Shown here: positions 38,657 to 49,321 of the stretch, piece by piece
How the letters are laid out: each line of letters opens with the position of its first letter
Position numbering within the stretch: position 1 is the stretch's first letter
NCBI RefSeq assembly: GCF_034043515.1
Contig: NZ_CP138214.1
Location: 434,001-498,000, forward strand
DNA from: Pseudomonas sp. MUP55
GTDB lineage: Bacteria; Pseudomonadota; Gammaproteobacteria; Pseudomonadales; Pseudomonadaceae
Length of the DNA stretch: 64,000 nt
Reading direction: 5' to 3'
Position numbers and translations under genes: made by a program
The notes under the pieces: model-generated
What the model saw: only the letters and a program-made list of their open reading frames with translations
Database searches by the model: none
What the model was told of the DNA's origin: nothing

Positions 38657-41219
38657 TTCACAAGCCAAGCCAGAAACTCTGTCCGAGTACCTGGCGCATC
38701 TCCCCATGACGGCCGAGCAGCGCGCCGAGCTGGCGGGCTGCAGCTCCTTCAGCGAGTTGCACGAACGCCTGTCGTCCGCCACCTTCGATGCACCTGTCGA
38801 CGCTGCCCAAGCGTCGGTGGGCCGCAGGCTCACCCTGAGCACCGCCGAAGAACTGCAGGACGCCGAAATGCTGGCGCTCGACGCCAGCGGTCGCGTGTGC
38901 CTCAAGGCCACGCCGCCGATTCGTCGCACCAAGGTCGTGCCCGAGCCGTGGCGTACCAACATCCTGGTACGCGGCTGGCGCCGGATGACCGGGCGTACCA
39001 ACCCGCCGAAGCCGCCGAAGGACGAGCGGGTACTGCCGGCTGCGCGCTGGCGTACCGTGGGCTCGATCCGCCGCTATATTCTGCTGGTGCTGATGCTGGG
39101 CCAGACCATCGTGGCCGGCTGGTACATGAAAGGCATCATGCCGTACCAGGGCTGGTCGCTGGTCGACTTCGACGAAATCCGCAACCAGACCCTGCTGCAA
39201 ACCGCGACCCAGGTACTGCCTTACGCACTGCAGACCAGCATCCTGATCATGTTCGGGATTCTGTTCTGCTGGGTGTCGGCCGGTTTCTGGACTGCGCTCA
39301 TGGGCTTCCTCGAACTGCTGACCGGTCACGATAAATACCGGATATCCGGTAAAAGTGCTGGCGATGAGCCGATTCCGAAAGATGCGCGCACCGCGCTGGT
39401 GATGCCGATCTGTAACGAAGACGTGCCGCGGGTATTCGCCGGTTTGCGCGCAACGTTCGAGTCGGTGGCCGCCACCGGTGACCTGGATCGGTTCGACTTC
39501 TTCGTGCTCAGTGACAGTAACGAAGCCGATATCTGCATTGCCGAACAGCAGGCCTGGCTCGACGTGTGCCGCGAAGCCGGTGGTTTCGGCAAGATTTTCT
39601 ATCGCCGCCGTCGCCGTCGCGTCAAACGCAAGAGCGGTAACCTCGACGACTTCTGCCGTCGCTGGGGGGGTGACTACAAGTACATGGTGGTGCTCGACGC
39701 CGACAGCGTGATGAGCGGCGAATGCCTGACCAGCCTGGTGCGCCTGATGGAAGCCACGCCGGATGCCGGGATTATCCAGACCGCGCCGCGTGCGTCGGGC
39801 ATGGACACCCTGTATGCGCGCATGCAGCAGTTCGCCACCCGCGTCTATGGCCCGCTGTTCACTGCCGGTCTGCACTTCTGGCAGTTGGGTGAATCCCACT
39901 ATTGGGGCCACAACGCAATCATCCGCATGAAGCCGTTTATCGAGCACTGCGCCCTGGCGCCGTTGCCAGGCAAGGGCGCGTTTGCCGGTGCGATCCTCTC
40001 CCACGACTTCGTCGAAGCAGCGCTGATGCGCCGTGCCGGCTGGGGCGTGTGGATTGCCTACGACCTGCCGGGCAGCTACGAAGAACTGCCGCCGAACCTG
40101 CTCGACGAGCTCAAGCGTGACCGTCGCTGGTGCCACGGTAACCTGATGAACTTCCGCCTGTTCCTGGTCAAGGGCATGCACCCGGTGCACCGTGCGGTGT
40201 TCCTGACCGGCGTGATGTCCTACCTGTCGGCGCCGTTGTGGTTCTTCTTCCTGGTGTTGTCCACGGCGTTGCTGGCGGTGAACACCCTGATGGAGCCGCA
40301 GTACTTCATGGCACCGCGCCAGTTGTACCCGCTGTGGCCACAATGGCACCCGGACAAGGCGGTGGCGCTGTTCTCCACCACCATCGTGCTGCTGTTCCTG
40401 CCTAAATTGCTCAGCATCATCCTGATCTGGGCCAAGGGCGCGAAAGAGTTCGGCGGCAAGTTCAAGGTGACCCTGTCGATGCTGCTGGAGATGCTGTTCT
40501 CCATGCTGCTGGCGCCGGTGCGCATGATCTTCCACACCCGTTTCGTACTCGCCGCGTTCCTCGGCTGGGCCGCGACCTGGAACTCGCCGCAGCGCGACGA
40601 CGACTCCACTCCCTGGAGCGAAGCGGTCAAGCGCCACGGTCCGCAGACCCTGCTGGGCTTCTTGTGGGCCTTGCTGGTGGTGTGGCTGAACCCGAGCTTC
40701 CTGTGGTGGCTGATCCCGATCGTCGGTTCGCTGATGCTGTCGATTCCGGTGTCGGTGATTTCCAGTCGGGTCAAGCTGGGCCTCAAGTCCCGCGACGAGA
40801 GCCTGTTCCTGATTCCTGAGGAATACAATCCGCCGCAGGCGTTGCTGTCGACTGAGAAGTACACCCACGAAAACCGTTGGCATGCGCTCAATGACGGCTT
40901 CGTGCGTTCGGTGGTCGACCCGCAGCAGAACGCCCTGGCCTGCGCCCTGGCGACCTCGCGTCACCGCGAGGCGGAGCCGATCGAGTACCTGCGTGGGGAG
41001 CGTGTTCGCCACGCGTTGAAAGTCGGCCCGGCCGGCCTCAACAACAGCGAACGTCTGGCCTTGCTCAGCGATCCAGTGGCCCTGGCGCGCTTGCATGAGC
41101 AAGTGTGGAGCGAAGGCCACGCCGAGTGGCTCGACGCTTGGCGTGCTTCGATCAAGGCTGATCCGCACGCGCCATTGCTGCCGTTGCAACCGCAGTCGTC
41201 CCAGGCTCAACCGGCCTGA
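38649..41219 (+). CDS. opgH: Glucans biosynthesis glucosyltransferase OpgH (MdoH)
   Basis: OpgH is the inner-membrane GT2 glucosyltransferase that polymerises UDP-glucose into the beta-1,2 backbone of periplasmic glucans. The 856-residue protein has an N-terminal cytosolic region, membrane segments from about residue 140, a GT2 domain with [18 protein letters not shown], the metal motif [10 protein letters not shown], and the acceptor motifs [12 protein letters not shown] and RRWCHGN (QxxRW-like), then several C-terminal membrane helices. It forms an operon with opgG; a hairpin follows at 41228-41250. Confidence 0.97.
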   Translation: MSNSQAKPETLSEYLAHLPMTAEQRAELAGCSSFSELHERLSSATFDAPVDAAQASVGRRLTLSTAEELQDAEMLALDASGRVCLKATPPIRRTKVVPEPWRTNILVRGWRRMTGRTNPPKPPKDERVLPAARWRTVGSIRRYILLVLMLGQTIVAGWYMKGIMPYQGWSLVDFDEIRNQTLLQTATQVLPYALQTSILIMFGILFCWVSAGFWTALMGFLELLTGHDKYRISGKSAGDEPIPKDARTALVMPICNEDVPRVFAGLRATFESVAATGDLDRFDFFVLSDSNEADICIAEQQAWLDVCREAGGFGKIFYRRRRRRVKRKSGNLDDFCRRWGGDYKYMVVLDADSVMSGECLTSLVRLMEATPDAGIIQTAPRASGMDTLYARMQQFATRVYGPLFTAGLHFWQLGESHYWGHNAIIRMKPFIEHCALAPLPGKGAFAGAILSHDFVEAALMRRAGWGVWIAYDLPGSYEELPPNLLDELKRDRRWCHGNLMNFRLFLVKGMHPVHRAVFLTGVMSYLSAPLWFFFLVLSTALLAVNTLMEPQYFMAPRQLYPLWPQWHPDKAVALFSTTIVLLFLPKLLSIILIWAKGAKEFGGKFKVTLSMLLEMLFSMLLAPVRMIFHTRFVLAAFLGWAATWNSPQRDDDSTPWSEAVKRHGPQTLLGFLWALLVVWLNPSFLWWLIPIVGSLMLSIPVSVISSRVKLGLKSRDESLFLIPEEYNPPQALLSTEKYTHENRWHALNDGFVRSVVDPQQNALACALATSRHREAEPIEYLRGERVRHALKVGPAGLNNSERLALLSDPVALARLHEQVWSEGHAEWLDAWRASIKADPHAPLLPLQPQSSQAQPA

Positions 41220-41227
41220 TTCAGACG

Positions 41228-41250
41228 CCCCCGAGGGCTCACCTCGGGGG
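41228..41250 (+). terminator. Hairpin downstream of opgH
   Basis: CCCCCGAGG and CCTCGGGGG form a perfect 9-bp stem with a 5-base loop, 8 bases after the opgH stop. The following bases are TGTTG rather than a clean T tract, so termination may be partial. Confidence 0.6.
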
Positions 41251-41405
41251 TGTTGCAGACGCTGGTCCTAAAGCGTTTCGCGCCCCTTCCTTTCTTCGCT
41301 AACTCCCTGTTATTTCGAAACAAAAGACCTTCTTTCGAGGCGTATTGCCGTGCCTGTGGCTGGGGTAGCATCGCCCCCCAAATTTGACGCGCCACGGGGG
41401 CATCC

Positions 41406-42206
41406 ATGTTCAAGAGGTATTGTTCGGCATTGCTGATAGGTGTTGCCGCATTGATTCACACAGGCTTGTTAAATGCCGGGGCGATTGACGAGGCTGTCCG
41501 CCGTGGCGTGCTCAGAGTAGGCACCACGCCGACTTACGTACCGTTTGAAATGACCGACAAGCAGGGGCGCATCATCGGCTTCGAGATCGACTTGCTCCAC
41601 GCGATGAGTCGCGCGCTGGGGGTTGAACTCGAACTGGTTGCGGTGCCCTACACGGATTTGCTGTCGGGGCTGATGGCGAAAAAATTCGACCTGATCGGCA
41701 GCGGCATGACGGTCACCCAGGAGCGCAACCTCAAGCTCAACTTCAGTGACTCCTTTATTGTGGTGGGGCAGACAGTCCTGCTTCACCCGCGCCTGGCCGG
41801 CACGGTGTCGAGCATCGAGGACCTGGACGAGGCGGGCTATCGGATCGCGGTCATTGAAGGCACCACCGGCGAGGCAGCCGCTCAGCGCTTCCTCGGGGCG
41901 GCTCGATTGAAGAGCTTCGCAACGCCAGAGGAGGGCGTGCGCGAGGTGCTGGAGGGCAAGGCCGACGCCTTCATCCATGACGCGCCCTACAACCTGATCG
42001 CAATGGCGCGACCCGAGAACAGCGCACTACTGACGCTGGAGCAGCCGTTTACCTTTGAACCCCTGGCATTCGGCCTGGAAAAAGGCGATTACGACAGCCT
42101 CAACTGGATCAATCATTTCCTCAATCAAGTGGCTCAGGATGGCACCTACGATCAACTGCATGACAAGTGGTTCAAGGACACGGCCTGGATCGCAGAGATT
42201 GACTGA
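41406..42206 (+). CDS. Amino acid ABC transporter substrate-binding protein, copy 1
   Basis: This 266-residue periplasmic binding protein of the polar amino acid family (SBP_bac_3) has a signal peptide ending near LLNAGA. The pattern VLRVGTTPTYVPFEMTDKQG, FEIDLLHAMSRALG and FDLIGSGMTVTQERNLKLNF is typical, with the ligand Arg in QERN and Asp in DAFIHDAPYN. It is closely related along its whole length to the next gene, also 266 residues, so the two arose by duplication. The ligand cannot be named from sequence. Confidence 0.88.
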   Translation: MFKRYCSALLIGVAALIHTGLLNAGAIDEAVRRGVLRVGTTPTYVPFEMTDKQGRIIGFEIDLLHAMSRALGVELELVAVPYTDLLSGLMAKKFDLIGSGMTVTQERNLKLNFSDSFIVVGQTVLLHPRLAGTVSSIEDLDEAGYRIAVIEGTTGEAAAQRFLGAARLKSFATPEEGVREVLEGKADAFIHDAPYNLIAMARPENSALLTLEQPFTFEPLAFGLEKGDYDSLNWINHFLNQVAQDGTYDQLHDKWFKDTAWIAEID

Positions 42207-42371
42207 TCGTCATAACTTCTTACACATCAACCCATTAGCACGTTCATGCGCTGACGTGTCTAGGGCTGTGTTCCGCCGAAGCGCCGTAGGGCTTCTCTTA
42301 CATACGCCGATAACATTTAGCCGTGAAACCTTTGTGACGGGCAACGAGTGGGTTAGGATCGCACCCCGAAA

Positions 42372-42394
42372 TGGCGCAGCCCTTTTGTGCGCCA
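42372..42394. promoter_or_regulatory. Operator-like inverted repeat upstream of SBP copy 2
   Basis: TGGCGCA and TGCGCCA form a perfect 7-bp inverted repeat around 9 bases, about 30 bp before the ATG of the second binding-protein gene. A TATAAG hexamer at 42399-42404 lies just after. No regulator consensus was recognised. Confidence 0.4.
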
Positions 42395-42422
42395 ACCTTA
42401 TAAGAACCGTTCAGGGGACTTG

Positions 42423-43223
42423 ATGATGAAAAAGTATCTGTCGATGCTGATGCTCGGCGTCACCGCGCTGGTGGCGGCCACTACGGCCCAGGCCGGCGCC
42501 ATCGATGATGCGGTCAAGCGCGGCACGCTGAAAGTCGGCATGGACCCGACCTACATGCCGTTCGAGATGACCGACAAGCGTGGCGAAATCATTGGCTTCG
42601 AAGTCGACATCCTCAAGGCCATGGCCAAGTCCATGGGCGTCAAGCTGGAGCTGGTGTCCACCGGCTACGACGGGATCATCCCGGCCTTCCTGACCGGCAA
42701 GTTCGACATGATCGGCAGCGGCATGACCCTGACCCAAGAACGCAACCTGCGCTTGAACTTCAGCGAACCGTTCATCGTGGTCGGCCAGACCCTGCTGATC
42801 CGCAAGGACCTGGAAGGCACCATCAAGTCCTACAAAGACCTGAACGACGAAAAATACCGCCTGACTTCCAAGCTGGGCACCACCGGCGAAATGGTCGCCA
42901 AAAAGCTGATTGCCAAAGCCAAGTACCACGGCTACGACAACGAACAGGAAGGCGTGCTGGACGTGGTCAACGGCAAGGCTGACGCCTTTGTCTACGACGC
43001 ACCGTACAACGTGGTGGCCGAGAAGAAAGTCGGTAATGGCAAGCTGGTGTTCCTTGAAGAACCCTTCACCTTTGAGCCCCTGGCGTTCGGCCTGAAGAAA
43101 GGCGATTACGACAGCGTCAACTTCATCAACAACTTTCTGCACCAGATCAAGAACGACGGCACCTACGATCGCATCCATGACAAGTGGTTCAAGAGCTCCG
43201 AGTGGCTCAAGGACATGGAATAA
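42423..43223 (+). CDS. Amino acid ABC transporter substrate-binding protein, copy 2
   Basis: The 266-residue protein has a signal peptide (MMKKYLSMLMLGVTALVAAT ending near AQA) and the family pattern LKVGMDPTYMPFEMTDKRG, FEVDILKAMAKSMG, FDMIGSGMTLTQERNLRLNF and DAFVYDAPYN. It is the copy nearest the permease and ATPase genes. It has its own 216-base upstream region, so the two copies may be expressed differently. The start is ATG 42423 or the ATG directly after it. Confidence 0.9.
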   Translation: MMKKYLSMLMLGVTALVAATTAQAGAIDDAVKRGTLKVGMDPTYMPFEMTDKRGEIIGFEVDILKAMAKSMGVKLELVSTGYDGIIPAFLTGKFDMIGSGMTLTQERNLRLNFSEPFIVVGQTLLIRKDLEGTIKSYKDLNDEKYRLTSKLGTTGEMVAKKLIAKAKYHGYDNEQEGVLDVVNGKADAFVYDAPYNVVAEKKVGNGKLVFLEEPFTFEPLAFGLKKGDYDSVNFINNFLHQIKNDGTYDRIHDKWFKSSEWLKDME

Positions 43224-43238
43224 GGCTTAAGACCGAGT

Positions 43239-43324
43239 TGCCTGTATCGGGGGCAAGTCCCCTCCCACATTTGGAATGAATTTCCCTGTGGGAGGGCGCT
43301 TGCCCCCGATGGCGGCCTGCCAGG
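43239..43324. repeat. Class A REPIN, opposite arrangement and diverged
   Basis: TTGCCTGTATCGGGGGCAAG precedes TGTGGGAGGGCGCTTGCCCC; single changes (AAGTCCCC and GGGCGC) show divergence. Outer TTGCCTG and CAGGCAA also pair. It separates the second SBP gene from the permease gene. Confidence 0.85.
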
Positions 43325-43346
43325 CAAGACCTATGCGGAATGTGAA

Positions 43347-44306
43347 ATGAAACAGAAAAAAGCCCAATGGCCCTGGCACCTGCTGACGGTAGTCGTGCTG
43401 GTCGGCCTGGCTGGCGCCCTGTACTACGCCACCTCGCTGATGTCTTACGAATGGCGTTGGAATCGCGTGCCGCAGTACTTCGCCTATCAGGCCGAGGAAG
43501 CGCAGCGTGCGGCGGATATATCCACCGTCATTGAATTGGTACGCAAGGGCGATGTCGCCGAAGTCACCCTGCGCAGTGACGCCGGCACCGAACAAAAGGT
43601 GACGGTCGCCGACAACAGCCTGCAAGTGGCGCGTGGCGACGACGTGGCTGAAGGTGACGTCATTGGCGTGAACCGCCACTGGGCATTGGGCCCGCTGATG
43701 TGGGGCTTGTGGACCACACTGTGGCTGTCGGTGGTGTCCGGCATCCTGGGCCTGGCGATTGGCCTGGCTACCGGCCTGTGTCGGCTGTCGAGCAACCCGA
43801 CCCTGCGCGACCTGTCGACGATCTATGTCGAACTGGTGCGTGGCACGCCGTTGCTGGTGCAGATCTTCATTTTCTATTTCTTCATCGGCACGGTGCTCAA
43901 CCTGTCCCGGGAGTTTGCCGGGATCGCCGCCCTGTCGCTGTTCACCGGTGCCTACGTGGCGGAAATCGTGCGTGCCGGCGTGCAGTCGATCACCCGTGGT
44001 CAGAACGAAGCCGCGCGCTCCCTGGGCTTGAGTGCCAGCCAGTCGATGCGGCATGTGGTGCTGCCACAGGCCTTCAAGCGCGTACTGCCGCCGTTGGCCG
44101 GGCAGTTCATCAGCCTGGTGAAAGACACTTCGCTGGTCTCGGTGATCGCGATCACCGAGTTGCTCAAGAGCGGACGCGAAGTTATCACCACCTCGTTTTC
44201 GCCTTTCGAAATCCTGTTCTGTGTGGCAGGCCTGTACCTGCTGATCAACCTGCCGCTGTCGAAAATGGCCAGCCGGCTTGAGCGGAGGCTCGCGCAAAGT
44301 GATTGA
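43347..44306 (+). CDS. Amino acid ABC transporter permease with extra periplasmic insert
   Basis: The 319-residue HisM/GlnP-type permease works with the two binding proteins and the downstream ATPase. The core from about residue 110 has the usual membrane segments and the motif [15 protein letters not shown], and the EAA loop reads [20 protein letters not shown]. Unusually, the first helix (about 12-32) is followed by roughly 75 residues, including a beta-rich part ([20 protein letters not shown]), before the core; ordinary permeases of this type are near 220-240 residues. The last eight bases overlap the ATPase gene. Confidence 0.9.
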   Translation: MKQKKAQWPWHLLTVVVLVGLAGALYYATSLMSYEWRWNRVPQYFAYQAEEAQRAADISTVIELVRKGDVAEVTLRSDAGTEQKVTVADNSLQVARGDDVAEGDVIGVNRHWALGPLMWGLWTTLWLSVVSGILGLAIGLATGLCRLSSNPTLRDLSTIYVELVRGTPLLVQIFIFYFFIGTVLNLSREFAGIAALSLFTGAYVAEIVRAGVQSITRGQNEAARSLGLSASQSMRHVVLPQAFKRVLPPLAGQFISLVKDTSLVSVIAITELLKSGREVITTSFSPFEILFCVAGLYLLINLPLSKMASRLERRLAQSD

Positions 44307-45033
44307 AGTTCGCGATCTGGTAAAAGTCTTCGACACCCGTGGCCATATCGTGCGTGCGGTGGACCATGTGACCACCCAGGTGGCCAAGGGCGAAGTGCTG
44401 GTGGTGATCGGTCCGTCCGGCTCGGGCAAATCCACCTTTCTGCGCTGCCTCAATGGGCTGGAGGCGTTCGACTCGGGCTCGGTGAGCATCGACGGTTTGC
44501 AGCTGGCCGACCCGAAGACCGACGTGAATGCCTATCGCCGTGAAGTCGGCATGGTGTTCCAGCATTTCAACCTGTTCCCGCACATGACCGTGCTGGAAAA
44601 CCTGTGCCTGGCGCAAAAGGTCGTGCGCAAGCGCGGCAAGCAGGAGCGCGAAGCCAAGGCCCTGGCGCTGCTGGAAAAGGTCGGCATCGCACAGAAAGCC
44701 CACGAGTTTCCATCGCGCCTCTCCGGTGGCCAGCAGCAGCGCGTAGCGATTGCCCGAGCCCTGGCGATGGAGCCCAAGGTGATGCTGTTTGACGAGCCCA
44801 CCTCGGCCCTCGACCCGGAAATGGTCGGCGAAGTGCTCGACGTGATGAAGACCCTGGCGCTGGAAGGCATGACCATGGTCTGCGTCACCCACGAAATGGG
44901 CTTTGCCCGCGAGGTGGCAGACCGGGTGTTGTTCTTCGATCACGGCAAATTGCTGGAGGACGCTGCGCCGGCCGCGTTCTTCGATGCGCCGAAAGACCCG
45001 CGAGCCCAGGCCTTCCTGCGCCAGGTTTTATAG
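44299..45033 (+). CDS. Amino acid ABC transporter ATP-binding protein
   Basis: The 244-residue ATPase of the polar amino acid family shows Walker [11 protein letters not shown]-loop [13 protein letters not shown], signature LSGGQQQR, Walker [15 protein letters not shown] and switch THEMGFA. The GTG at 44299 is used because GGAGG lies ten bases upstream; the in-frame TTG at 44278 is possible but lacks such a site. It ends the transporter operon, followed by a REPIN. Confidence 0.93.
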   Translation: MIEVRDLVKVFDTRGHIVRAVDHVTTQVAKGEVLVVIGPSGSGKSTFLRCLNGLEAFDSGSVSIDGLQLADPKTDVNAYRREVGMVFQHFNLFPHMTVLENLCLAQKVVRKRGKQEREAKALALLEKVGIAQKAHEFPSRLSGGQQQRVAIARALAMEPKVMLFDEPTSALDPEMVGEVLDVMKTLALEGMTMVCVTHEMGFAREVADRVLFFDHGKLLEDAAPAAFFDAPKDPRAQAFLRQVL

Positions 45034-45053
45034 GTTCACGAAGCGGACACAAC

Positions 45054-45142
45054 TGTGGGAGGGGGCTTGCTCCCGATAGCGGAGTGTCAGTCACCACACA
45101 TTTGACTGACATTGCGCTATCGGGAGCAAGCCCCCTCCCACA
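45054..45142. repeat. Class A REPIN between convergent genes
   Basis: TGTGGGAGGGGGCTTGCTCC faces the unit ending CCCCTCCCACA, with inner arms GTGTCAGTCA and TGACTGACA. It lies between the ABC ATPase gene and the chemoreceptor gene, which run towards each other. Confidence 0.9.
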
Positions 45143-45157
45143 TAGGATAGTGGTGTT

Positions 45158-47065
45158 TCAAAGCTTGAATTTATCGATCAGCGTCTGCAGATCCAGGCTC
45201 AACCTGGTCAACTGAACGCTCGCCGCCGCCGTTTCCTCGCTGGCGGCGGCAGTCTGTTCCGACACATCCCGTACCTTCAAAACACTGCGATTGATTTCCT
45301 CGGCCACCGCGCTTTGCTGTTCGGCGGCGGCGGCAATCTGCGGGTTCATTTCCTGGATCACCGATACCGTGCGGGTGATGGCGGCGAGGGCCTCGCCAGC
45401 GTCACGGGTCAGGGCAACGCTGTTGTCGGTCAGGTTGCGACTGCTGTCCATGATGTCCGCGACCTGCTGGGTGCCGTTATTCAGGCCCAGGATCAGCCCT
45501 TCAATCTCTTCGGCCGATTCCTGCGTGCGCTGGGCCAGACTGCGTACTTCATCGGCGACCACGGCGAACCCCCGGCCAGCGGTACCCGCGCGCGCCGCTT
45601 CGATCGCAGCGTTCAGGGCCAGCAGGTTGGTCTGTTGGGAAACGGACTTGATCACGTCGAGCACACTGGCGATCTTTTCGCTCTCCTTTTGCAGGGCCAG
45701 CATCGCGCGGCCCGATAGCGCCATTTCACTGGCCAGGTTGCCGATCTGCTCAACCGCCTGAGTGACCACCTGCTCGCCGGCGCCGGCCTGCTGATCGGCT
45801 TCGTTCGCGGCCACGGAGGCACGTTCGGCATGGCGTGCGACTTCCTGGGCGGTGGCGAGCATTTCATTCATCGCCGTGGCCACTTGGTCAGTTTCATCTT
45901 TTTGCTCATTGAGCCCGTCGCGGGTCTGCTCAGTCACGGTGGACAACTGCGTTGCTGCCCCGGCGATCTGCCGAGCGCTTTCACCGATGCTGCTGATCAG
46001 GCTGCGCAGGCTGCGGGTCATTTGCCCGATGCTTTGTTGCAGTTGGCCCAATTCGTCGCGGCGCTCCACTTGGGTGTCGTGGCTCAGGTCGCCCTGGGCA
46101 ACCCGGTTGGCGGCGACGAGAAGGTCGCGCAATGGCGAAGCGATCTGCTGCGCAATCCACCACGCGGCCAGGGCACCCAGCAGCAGTGCAGCCGCCGTGA
46201 CGCCGATCAGCAGCGTGCGCGTGTGGTCGGCCTCGTCATTGCGCTTGGTGTTCTGGCTCTGGGTCAGCAGGTTACTGTTTTCGCGCAACTCATTGAGTTG
46301 TTGCTCGAAGCGGTTCTGCACGGCCTCGACGTTGAGCTGGGCTTGCTTGAGCTTGAGCAGTTGCCCACGGTAGTCGGTCAGGTCGGTTTTGAGCAGTGTC
46401 GAGTCTACCGGCAGCGCGGTCACGGCCGCCTGTGCGATGTCCAGCGCATCCAAAGCCTGGCTTACCGCCTCGTCATACGCCTGCAACGACTCGGCGGCCC
46501 AGGCGGGATTCTGGGCGCGGTCCTCGGCCTGCTCCATGGCCTGGCGCAGGTGTTCAATGGCGTCGAGCGCCTTTTCGTCATTCTGGTCGGGCAGGTCGCT
46601 GGCGAATTGGGCCAGGGCGTCACTGGCCTGCAGGGCGGTTTTCTTGAGTGCAGGGCGTACAGCATCGCGCTGCTCGATCAACGCGGGCAGTTCTGCCAGC
46701 GCAGTCTTGAAGCTGGCTACGAGGCGCGTCGCCTCCTGGTTGCGTTGTACATCGACCGGATCTATCAGGCGATGGGAGAGGTCCGCCAAGAGCTGATCGA
46801 TCTTCTCGATCTTCTGCACCATCTGGTCCCGGCTGGCGCTGTCCGCAAGGGTGCGGTACACGATGCGATCGGCGCGCATGGCCTCCGCGTGCACGGCCAG
46901 GTCACCCAGGCTTGTCAGGCTGTTGGACCGATAGAGCACGGCGTTCAAGGCTTGCCAGCCCGCCGCAGCGATCATGAAGCTGAGGATCAGCACTTGGCCA
47001 AAACCCAGAGCGAGCTTGAGGCGGACGCTGGCATTCACCAGCATGCGGGTCAGCCGAGAAAACAT
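45158..47065 (-). CDS. Methyl-accepting chemotaxis protein, HBM-like sensor
   Basis: The 635-residue chemoreceptor has a first membrane helix (about 15-37), a helical periplasmic domain of about 240 residues, a second helix ([20 protein letters not shown], about 280-300), HAMP, and a cytoplasmic signalling hairpin with [19 protein letters not shown] at the tip. The long all-helical sensor suggests a helical bimodular (HBM) domain like P. putida McpS, which senses organic acids. The ligand is unknown. It ends in LIDKFKL without a CheR-docking pentapeptide. A clear GGGAGG precedes the ATG. Confidence 0.92.
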   Translation of the reverse strand: MFSRLTRMLVNASVRLKLALGFGQVLILSFMIAAAGWQALNAVLYRSNSLTSLGDLAVHAEAMRADRIVYRTLADSASRDQMVQKIEKIDQLLADLSHRLIDPVDVQRNQEATRLVASFKTALAELPALIEQRDAVRPALKKTALQASDALAQFASDLPDQNDEKALDAIEHLRQAMEQAEDRAQNPAWAAESLQAYDEAVSQALDALDIAQAAVTALPVDSTLLKTDLTDYRGQLLKLKQAQLNVEAVQNRFEQQLNELRENSNLLTQSQNTKRNDEADHTRTLLIGVTAAALLLGALAAWWIAQQIASPLRDLLVAANRVAQGDLSHDTQVERRDELGQLQQSIGQMTRSLRSLISSIGESARQIAGAATQLSTVTEQTRDGLNEQKDETDQVATAMNEMLATAQEVARHAERASVAANEADQQAGAGEQVVTQAVEQIGNLASEMALSGRAMLALQKESEKIASVLDVIKSVSQQTNLLALNAAIEAARAGTAGRGFAVVADEVRSLAQRTQESAEEIEGLILGLNNGTQQVADIMDSSRNLTDNSVALTRDAGEALAAITRTVSVIQEMNPQIAAAAEQQSAVAEEINRSVLKVRDVSEQTAAASEETAAASVQLTRLSLDLQTLIDKFKL

Positions 47066-47199
47066 GGCGCACCTCCCAGTCAGAAAAAGCGTTTCGCGAC
47101 AGCTGAAACGCTAATTCGAATTGAGGTGAGGGCGGGCTGATAACTGCGTAGGAAATTTCACAAGTTGCGGCAGCCTCGATCGGCCGCCGCACAGGTCCG

Positions 47200-49116
47200 T
47201 CAGATGCGGAAGCGCCCGACCAGGGTTTGCAGGTAGACGCCCAGGCGCGCCAACTCTGCACTGGACGCCGCTGTTTCTTCGCTGGCCGACGAGGTTTGTT
47301 CGGAGACATCGCGCACGTTCAATACGCTGCGGTTGATCTCTTCGGCCACCGCGCTCTGTTGTTCGGCGGCCGTGGCGATCTGCGAGTTCATCGCCTGGAT
47401 GGTCGAAACGGTGCGGGTGATGCTCTCCAGGGCGCTGCCGGCACGGCGGGTCAGTTCGACACTGCTGTCGGTCAGGCCGCGGCTGTTGTCCATGATGGTC
47501 GCCACCTGCTGGGTGCCGGTTTGCAGGCCGACGATCAGCTCTTCGATCTCTTCGGTGGACTTCTGGGTGCGCTGGGCCAGGCTGCGCACTTCGTCGGCCA
47601 CCACGGCGAAGCCACGCCCGGCCTCACCGGCACGTGCGGCTTCAATCGCCGCGTTGAGCGCCAGCAGGTTGGTTTGCTGGGCCACGGATTTGATCACGTC
47701 GAGCACGCTGCCGATCTTGTCGCTCTCGCGCTTGAGGTCGCCCATGGCAATGGTCGAGTTGCCGACTTCAGTGGCCAGGCGCTCGATCTGGGCGATGGCT
47801 TCGCCGACCACCTTGTCGCCTTCACGGGCCTGCAGGTCAGCGGCCACGGCGGCTTCCGAGGCTTCTTCGGCATTGCGTGCCACTTCCTGCACGGTGGCGG
47901 CCATCTGGTTCATGGCGGTGGCCACCTGGTCGGTCTCGACCTTCTGGCTGTTGACCCCGGCGCTGGTCTGTTCGGTTACCGCCGACAACTGCTCGGCGGC
48001 GCTGGCGATTTGGGTGACACCGTCACTGATGCCGCCGATCAACTCGCGCAAGCCCACGGTCATGCTTTGCATGGCGCGTTGCAGTTGGCCCAGTTCGTCC
48101 TGACGAGAGGACGTCAGGTTGTGGCTCAGGTCGCCCGAGGCCACGCGTTCGGCGACGTTGAGGGTTTGATTCAGCGGAATGACGATCTGACGCGTGATCG
48201 CCCAGGCGGCAAAGACGCCGCAGGCGAGCGCCAGCACGGTCGCCAGCAGTAACAGGTATTTGGCCCGAGCGGCATCGGCGTCGCGCACGGCGGTCTGGGA
48301 GGTGGTGAGCTTATCGCTGTGGTCCAGCAGGACATCGCCCTGGGCCATGAGGATTTTCAGTGCTGCGGCGCTGGCTACCTGCGAATCGCGGTACTGGCTG
48401 ACGGCAGCACGGTAAGCCTGCAGCGAGACGCTGGCCTCTTGCAGGTTGGCGTGAAATTGCTCAGGCAGTTGCCCTTCGAGTTCGCTGGCTTTCTTCAGCG
48501 CATTGTCGATGGCGTCGAGCGCGGGCTGCTCGGCTTCGACCTTGCCGCTGTAGGTATAGCCGCGCACCTGGAAGCGCGCTTGCTGCATCAGCTTGCTCAA
48601 GTCGACCACGCTGTTGAACTGGCTGACGCTGTCGCCTTGCAACAGGGTCTTTTCAATCGCGTTGATCTTCAGCACGGCATTGTCGGCGGTTTCGCCCAGC
48701 TTGCTGCGCGCGCCTTCACGCTTGAGGCCGGCCTGCACCATGCTGGCGAACGCTTTCTTGTACTGATTCAAGGCTTCCTGTTGCTGTTCCACCAGTGCCT
48801 TGTCACCCGGCTGTTCGATCAGCTCTGCGGCGGTTTTCAGGCCGTTGTCCAACTGCGTGATCAGGCCGTTGACCGTGTCTGTGCCTTGCTCGCCGCGACG
48901 CATATCGAAGTCCAGGCGCGCCAGGCGCAGGTCCTTGGTCAGTCCGTTGAGGCTGGAGATAAAGCCCAGTTTGTCGCCTCGACTGATCACATCGCCCAGG
49001 CCGGTCCAGCCGGTGAACGTGATCAACAGCGTCAGGATCAACACCAAGCCAAAGCCTACGCTCAGCTTGCGGTTGACGCTCACGTTCCCCAATTTTTCGG
49101 CTGACCAACGATACAT
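47200..49116 (-). CDS. Methyl-accepting chemotaxis protein, HBM-type sensor (paralogue)
   Basis: The 638-residue receptor shares architecture with the gene downstream: helix one (about 14-36), about 240 residues of helical periplasmic sensor ([20 protein letters not shown] ... [19 protein letters not shown]), helix two near residue 285, HAMP and the signalling hairpin with [19 protein letters not shown]. The start [18 protein letters not shown] at 49116 follows GGGGAG; a longer in-frame start 13 codons earlier is rejected. The C-terminus LVGRFRI has no CheR pentapeptide. The signalling domains are nearly alike while the sensors differ, as expected after duplication. Confidence 0.92.
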   Translation of the reverse strand: MYRWSAEKLGNVSVNRKLSVGFGLVLILTLLITFTGWTGLGDVISRGDKLGFISSLNGLTKDLRLARLDFDMRRGEQGTDTVNGLITQLDNGLKTAAELIEQPGDKALVEQQQEALNQYKKAFASMVQAGLKREGARSKLGETADNAVLKINAIEKTLLQGDSVSQFNSVVDLSKLMQQARFQVRGYTYSGKVEAEQPALDAIDNALKKASELEGQLPEQFHANLQEASVSLQAYRAAVSQYRDSQVASAAALKILMAQGDVLLDHSDKLTTSQTAVRDADAARAKYLLLLATVLALACGVFAAWAITRQIVIPLNQTLNVAERVASGDLSHNLTSSRQDELGQLQRAMQSMTVGLRELIGGISDGVTQIASAAEQLSAVTEQTSAGVNSQKVETDQVATAMNQMAATVQEVARNAEEASEAAVAADLQAREGDKVVGEAIAQIERLATEVGNSTIAMGDLKRESDKIGSVLDVIKSVAQQTNLLALNAAIEAARAGEAGRGFAVVADEVRSLAQRTQKSTEEIEELIVGLQTGTQQVATIMDNSRGLTDSSVELTRRAGSALESITRTVSTIQAMNSQIATAAEQQSAVAEEINRSVLNVRDVSEQTSSASEETAASSAELARLGVYLQTLVGRFRI

Positions 49117-49200
49117 GCTGCAAACTCCCCTGGAACAAGGCTTGGACTTATTCACAGGCTATCGGCATGAGCATCGGATTCTGTAGCGCCACCGATCCAC

Positions 49201-49290
49201 TGTGGGAGGGGGCTTGCTCCCGATGGCTGAGTGTCGGTCACCCCATTCAGTGACCAATGCACCGCTATCGGGGGCAAGCCCCCTCCCACA
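49201..49290. repeat. Class A REPIN between the MCP gene and rsmE
   Basis: TGTGGGAGGGGGCTTGCTCC and the inverted unit ending CCCTCCCACA flank a weak inner pairing (GTCGGTCACC and AGTGACC). Confidence 0.9.
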
Positions 49291-49321
49291 GTGGGTCGGT
49301 ATGGTTTTCCGAATTATTGGG

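Noticed and set aside
38658..41210. 850-codon open frame opposite opgH
   Set aside because: Complete overlap with the well-supported glucosyltransferase gene; composition is that of an antisense shadow.
45830..47140. 436-codon open frame opposite the first chemoreceptor gene
   Set aside because: Antisense shadow of the receptor; no ribosome site and no recognisable domain.
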